Positions 59,881-64,000 of a DNA stretch of 64,000 bases are shown here, piece by piece; positions within the stretch are counted from its first letter, which is position 1, and each line of letters begins with the position of its first letter. The position numbers and the translations under genes were made by a program. Below the pieces are notes generated by a model. That model did no database searches. It was not told where the DNA came from and worked only from the letters and a program-made list of their open reading frames with translations. Origin of the DNA: Pyrocephalus nanus (lineage: Eukaryota > Chordata > Aves > Passeriformes > Tyrannidae); contig CM076272.1 of NCBI GenBank assembly GCA_038380795.1, forward strand, positions 4,832,001-4,896,000. Direction: 5' to 3'.

Positions 59881-61702
59881 ACTTAGCCCAGATTTTAAGC
59901 ACAACACAAATCAGTTATCACCCTGTGTTCTGCATATCATTTGCTTTGCTGATGGGACTAATTTGCAGCCCCAGATCAGAATTTTCCTCTCTTCAGAGGT
60001 CAGAAATAGCAGAGAACTGGCGCTTTCACCCACCCTGGGCTGGGGCATTTCTTTACTCTTAAAAGTTGATTTGATGTAGTTGAAAAGGGTAAATAAAAAG
60101 AAGACATTTGGAGACATCAACTTTTTAAGACACAATTTGATTTTCCTTTTTATCATCCTGTCCCAGGAGGGCATGGATGTTGTTCCTGGGACGTGGATTC
60201 AATAAGCAAGGAGCATTTGGCCAAAGCAGCAGTAGAGGGGCATCTACAAAAAATTGTATTGAAAAATCCATTAAAAAGACAATCTAAAATAAAATTTAAA
60301 AATTTACAAATTTCCCTCTATTTAAAAACTGGTTTGGACCAGTTGACCTCTAGAAGACCTTTCCCACCTTATTATTGTGAGTGATTTTTGGGGGTGTTAT
60401 AGTGACTGCCAGGGGCAGGGATGACTGCCAAGGGGATGGACGTGGGGCAGGCTGCTGTTCAGCAGTGTCTGAGCTGTTATCCAGTGGGATCCCACCAGTG
60501 GGATCTGGGATGCTCCGATATGTTTCTCATTCCTCTGTTCCCTGACCCTGCAGTGAATTCATGGCGTGGCTTGGGAAGGAAAAGTGAGGGATTTAAGAAA
60601 CCCCCCTACCTGTCAGTGAGGAATATCCACAAACTGTTCTCAGCTTCCCCATAGGAATATAAACCTTTCAGCCAGAGGAATAACACAGCTCTGCTGTCTA
60701 TCTGTCTTTACTCTTCCTGTCCATCAAGGCCATCCCGTGGGCAGTTGGTTCTGCCACTTCCCAAAAGTTCTGCAACTTTCCCAAAAGTTGCTGTAAGAAT
60801 TTTCACAGAACCTCTGCATCACATCCAAATGATTTCTATTTTATTTTTTTAATAGAAGGAAGGGCCAATTATTTTAATGTAAGCAATAAATGGCTGCCCC
60901 ATTTGTGTTGGAGCAGTGAGTGTGGAAGCATCTCCTTGTCAACCATCCCAAGACTCCTTGGGTTTTCCGGTTCCTACATGGCCCCTACTGTCGGTGCCAC
61001 GTCACTGGGCATCTGTAGCTGGAAAAACACAGCTCCATCATCAGAGTGCCACTTAGAGCTCGGGGTTCTAAATCCCTGTCATTACTGGTTAGGGTTGTTT
61101 GGAAGAAAAAAACCTGGGGAGGCTTGGCTTAACTCGCCAGGCTTGAACAAAGGATTTAATATGTAAATTGAACATGTTTGTTGGGGAGGTTCTCGGGAGA
61201 AAATGTAAACTGCAGTAAGGAGCTTTCCCAATTGTTTATTTTTATTTTTTACTGCAGCCATGAGTTTAGAACTTGAATTTTCAGTGGGAAGTGGCTCTCC
61301 TGGAAGAGGGAATGGGAATGCAGCGAAGTCTCATCTTGCAGAGTTTTGCAGGCAGATATTCCTCGTGTGCACGACTCCTGGGCTGTGAGCAGCTGGACTG
61401 GGATGGAACAGGGATCTGAGCTCCTTCCTTGCTGTCAACATTTCTCCCTGCCCAGAGGCTGATGCATCTGAGCTCATGTTTTTCAGATCCAAGTTAGTGT
61501 TGGCTTCGTATCAAACCAAAAAAACCTCAAAAGCCAAACATAATATTGGGCTTGTTCTGCCGAGGAAGAAATTTATATAACTAAGTGAAACAAGGCTGCA
61601 AATTCTTTGTGTGGGTACCGAGGCTGAACGGCCCCGGCGAAGCTGCCTTCGTTTAAGTCGAGTATCAGGTCGAGGGATGATGGTTTTGTTTGTTCCTTGC
61701 AG

Positions 61703-61765
61703 AGCTTATGTGGAAAAGTACCTGCTGGAGAAGTCCCGCCTGGTGTACCAGGAGCACAATGAGCG
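61703..61765 (+). CDS. MYO9A: MYO9A third coding exon: motor segment after switch I
   Basis: This 63-nt exon completes Gly313 and encodes residues 314-333 plus two bases of Arg334 (AYVEKYLLEKSRLVYQEHNE). VEKYLLEKSR is the conserved myosin motor segment after switch I. The acceptor is TTCCTTGCAG before AGCTTATG. A second AG lies two bases downstream, but only the first keeps the frame (GG|A GCT). The donor is GTAGGT. MYO9A-type YQEHNE is present here, whereas the MYO9B sequence as I recall it has SQEKDE, which supports the paralog call. Confidence 0.95.
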
Positions 61766-61979
61766 GTAGGTGCCTCTGTTTTGCCTCCAGGGATGGGTTT
61801 GACTCCTGTCTGTGGCACAGATGCCTCAAACCCCTGCTTGAGCAGGATTTCCACGCTCCTGACCCTGTGCTGCAAAGAGAAATGATGCATTTTCTGTCTC
61901 TGTTTTTATGTTTTGTTGTTTAGGGAGAGCTGTGCCACCCGGAGAAAGTGAACTCCATTATTTTATCAACAGCCTTTGA

Positions 61980-62055
61980 TTTATTGGGTTGGGTGGGAAG
62001 GGGCCTTAAAGACCATCTTGTTCCTGCTGTGGGCAGGGAACCTTCCACCAGAATA
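61980..62055 (-). mobile_element. Small antisense CR1 remnant
   Basis: TGGGTTGGGTGGGAAGGGGC then CTTAAAGACCATCTTGTTCC and TGTGGGCAGGGAACCTTCC resembles the complement of the terminal CR1 region. Only about 75 bp. Confidence 0.7.
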
Positions 62056-62810
62056 TTGTCAGATTTTGTTTCTATTTTCACTGTCTTTCTGATTCATGTC
62101 AGATGGGCTGTTACATCCCATGTGTTTTCTTGTGCAACTTGTGAGCTGTTTATTATCTAATTTAGGGGGGAAGGGGGAAGATGCTGTTTTAGTTCTGTTT
62201 CACAGTTCTTAACACACTGGAACCTTCCAAGGGGCCTCTAGAAAAAGCCAAAATTATATAGAATTGATGTGAATTGTTCTTTCCTAATTGCAACATCTTA
62301 TTTGTTGGATATTCCTCTCCTCTCTCAGTAATTAATACTCCAATTTTAAATAATTTTTCTCCTTCTTGTTGCCTTTCAACTCTTGGCACTTCTGTCTGTG
62401 TTTCCCCTTGGAGACAGATGTGTGAGAAGTTTTCTGGAATGCTCCAGGGCTGATCCTGGAGTTAAAGAGCATCTTCAGCCCTGACAAATGTCCTCTTGGG
62501 TGTTGCAAGATGATTAAACTCGGATCCTCTTGGAAAGCATCCAACATGAAAGCAAAGTTTTAATTTTAGAAAGAAATAGTGTTAATCTGTGGTAGGGTTG
62601 TCTGGAAGCAGAACAGCTGAGTGTCCCTGGGGTGGGTTTAGCACCAGGAATATTCAAGCATTTGGAATATTTGAGCAGCCATAATAATTGAAGATTTTTC
62701 AGTTATATCTTATTGAAATGCAACTCCAGAGTTGTTACCTTTTTAATGATAATAAGGTATTAAAAATAGTAATTCCTGCACTGCAAGGAAATCTGTTGGG
62801 ATTCTAATAA

Positions 62811-63131
62811 AGGAGGGTGGAGCTGGGGGGGGGGGTGGTGGTGTCAGGCTCTGCTCCCAGGGAACAAGGGACAGGATGAGAAGGAACAACCTCAAACTGT
62901 GCCAGGGGAGGTTCAGGTTGGACATCAGGAGGAATTTCTTCATGGAAAGGGCTGTCAGGCATTGGAAGGGGCTGCCCAAGGAGGTGGTGGATCCCCAACC
63001 CTGGAGGTGTCCAGGGAAGGCCTGGCCGTGGCACTCAGTGCTCTGGGCTGGGGGACAAGGTGGGGATCGAGCACAGGGGGGACTCAATGACCTTGGAGGT
63101 CTTTTCCAACCTCAGTGATCCTGGGATTCTA
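62811..63131 (+). mobile_element. CR1 LINE 3' fragment, relatively young
   Basis: After a long G run (about 62827-62838) it has GTCAGGCTCTGCTCCCAGGG, GGACAGGATGAGAAGGAACA, AGGAGGAATTTCTTCATGGA, GGCCTGGCCGTGGCACTCAG and ends AGTGATCCTGGGATTCTATC. Closely similar to the copy at 46722-47104. It ends about 250 bp before the MYO9A exon at 63381. Confidence 0.92.
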
Positions 63132-63380
63132 TCAGATACAGACACATGGTTCTGAAGGAAAACATGAAGACCCCAGCTAGGAATTCTTTACGCAAATTCT
63201 AGGGCAGTGGATGCCCTTGGATGGAAAAGAGGGATCTCATTCTCCATGACTTAATGGAATCCTTTGTGTCAGCTCTGAGTTTGGAAGCTGCGGACTCAGG
63301 TTCTGAGCTTTCCATCCCTCCCTGCTTGGTGCTGCAGTTTATTTTCAGGTCTAACATGGTTTTTTTTCCTTTGTCCCCAG

Positions 63381-63480
63381 GAACTACCATGTATTTTATT
63401 ACCTTCTGGCAGGAGCCAGCGAGGAGGAGAGATCAGCATTTCATCTGAAGCAGCCAGAGGAATATCATTACCTCAACCAG
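63381..63480 (+). CDS. MYO9A: MYO9A fourth coding exon; gene continues past the window
   Basis: This 100-nt exon completes Arg334 (CG|G) and encodes residues 335-367, [12 protein letters not shown] followed by [20 protein letters not shown] and a final [10 protein letters not shown] is the conserved myosin block after the third exon's segment. The acceptor is CTTTGTCCCCAG behind a T-rich tract and the donor is GTGGGA, with the exon ending in phase 0. The four exons total 1101 nt, exactly 367 codons with no internal stop. Switch II, the class IX loop-2 insertion, IQ motifs, C1 domain and RhoGAP domain all lie beyond the right edge. The EYHYLNQ ending matches MYO9A rather than MYO9B. Confidence 0.95.
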
Positions 63481-64000
63481 GTGGGAATTCTATCCGGGAA
63501 TACAATACAGGGCCTTGCCTTTTCTACTGCTGACATATAATGCTAATAAAGAAAAGGGGTGGAGTAGTAAAAATGGGTTTTCCTAATGCTTTACAGGAAG
63601 TCTCCCATCACTGGAAATAATTCCTCCTCAATAATGTGAACACCTGGTAGTGTGGGGGAAATAATCAGTGTTTTCCCTCCCTGGGACATGTTAAATATAT
63701 TGAGGTTTTAATTGTTGGAGGGTGAAACAGTAATAATTTCTCTGTTATCTGTGTGAATGTTGTTTCCTCATTAACATCTGTCTGCTGAGCAGGAGGAAGG
63801 GGGAAATGTGGGACACTTGGATGTAACCCCTTGCATGAGGTAGTTCTAATCCTGTAGCTTGCTGGCTGGCTTTGAATTTAACAATTAATAGAAATCAAAC
63901 CACAGCAACCATTGAAAATCTGGGAATTAAGAATTAATGAGGTGTGTTACCAACAGCCAAGTAAACTCAGCTTTTATGATAATAACTTTATAATAAACTG
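63481..64000 (+). other. MYO9A: Start of the next MYO9A intron, cut by the window edge
   Basis: The segment begins with the donor GTGGGA directly after the phase-0 exon end. The 520 bp are AT-rich with no recognised repeat or coding potential. Confidence 0.9.

Larger units (their letters stand above)
57951..61702 (+). other. MYO9A: MYO9A intron between second and third coding exons
   Basis: This 3752-bp intron runs from GTAAGT to TTGCAG. It contains one CR1 copy of about 570 bp (58557-59124) and short poly-T and poly-A tracts. The remainder shows no recognisable gene or repeat. Confidence 0.93.
61766..63380 (+). other. MYO9A: MYO9A intron between third and fourth coding exons
   Basis: This 1615-bp intron runs from GTAGGT to CCCCAG. 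It contains a small antisense CR1 remnant (about 61980-62055) and a well-preserved sense CR1 3' end (about 62811-63131) only 250 bp upstream of the next exon. Confidence 0.93.

Overview
This is vertebrate nuclear DNA, almost certainly from a bird and probably a passerine. The signs are many CR1 LINE fragments in both orientations, a tRNA-Ile-derived SINE with a CR1-type 3' tail (the architecture known from songbird SINEs), intron-rich gene structure, and no compact prokaryote-like coding. The only protein-coding gene I can support is the 5' part of MYO9A (unconventional myosin IXa, a motorised RhoGAP) on the + strand. Four coding exons join in frame (843+95+63+100 nt = 367 codons). They encode the N-terminal Ras-associating-like domain and the start of the motor domain, including the P-loop and switch I. 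The gene runs off the right edge. 

Layout: 1-27072 is non-coding, inferred to be the 5'-most intron and/or upstream region. It holds four CR1 fragments, low-complexity tracts and three CpG-dense islets near 5.0-5.4, 11.6-11.9 and 15.7-16.0 kb. A large exon follows at about 27073-27994, with a short 5' leader carrying three tiny upstream ORFs and then 281 codons. An intron of about 29.9 kb (27995-57855) carries most of the CR1 copies, the SINE and the most unusual structure in the window: nine tandem copies of a conserved core of about 44 bp at 104-174 bp spacing, separated by rapidly varying AAT-rich spacers (about 38.57-39.64 kb). Exons at 57856-57950, 61703-61765 and 63381-63480 are separated by introns of 3752 and 1615 bp, each with CR1 material. 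The last 520 bp are the start of the next intron. 

I see no second gene, functional tRNA or rRNA gene, CRISPR array or intact transposon. The longer open frames outside the MYO9A exons lack family signatures and are best read as chance ORFs or decayed CR1 sequence. The items most worth checking are the composite AAT/core minisatellite, the three-uORF leader, the SINE and CR1 pair with a shared tail, and the dyad-rich CpG islet near 16 kb.
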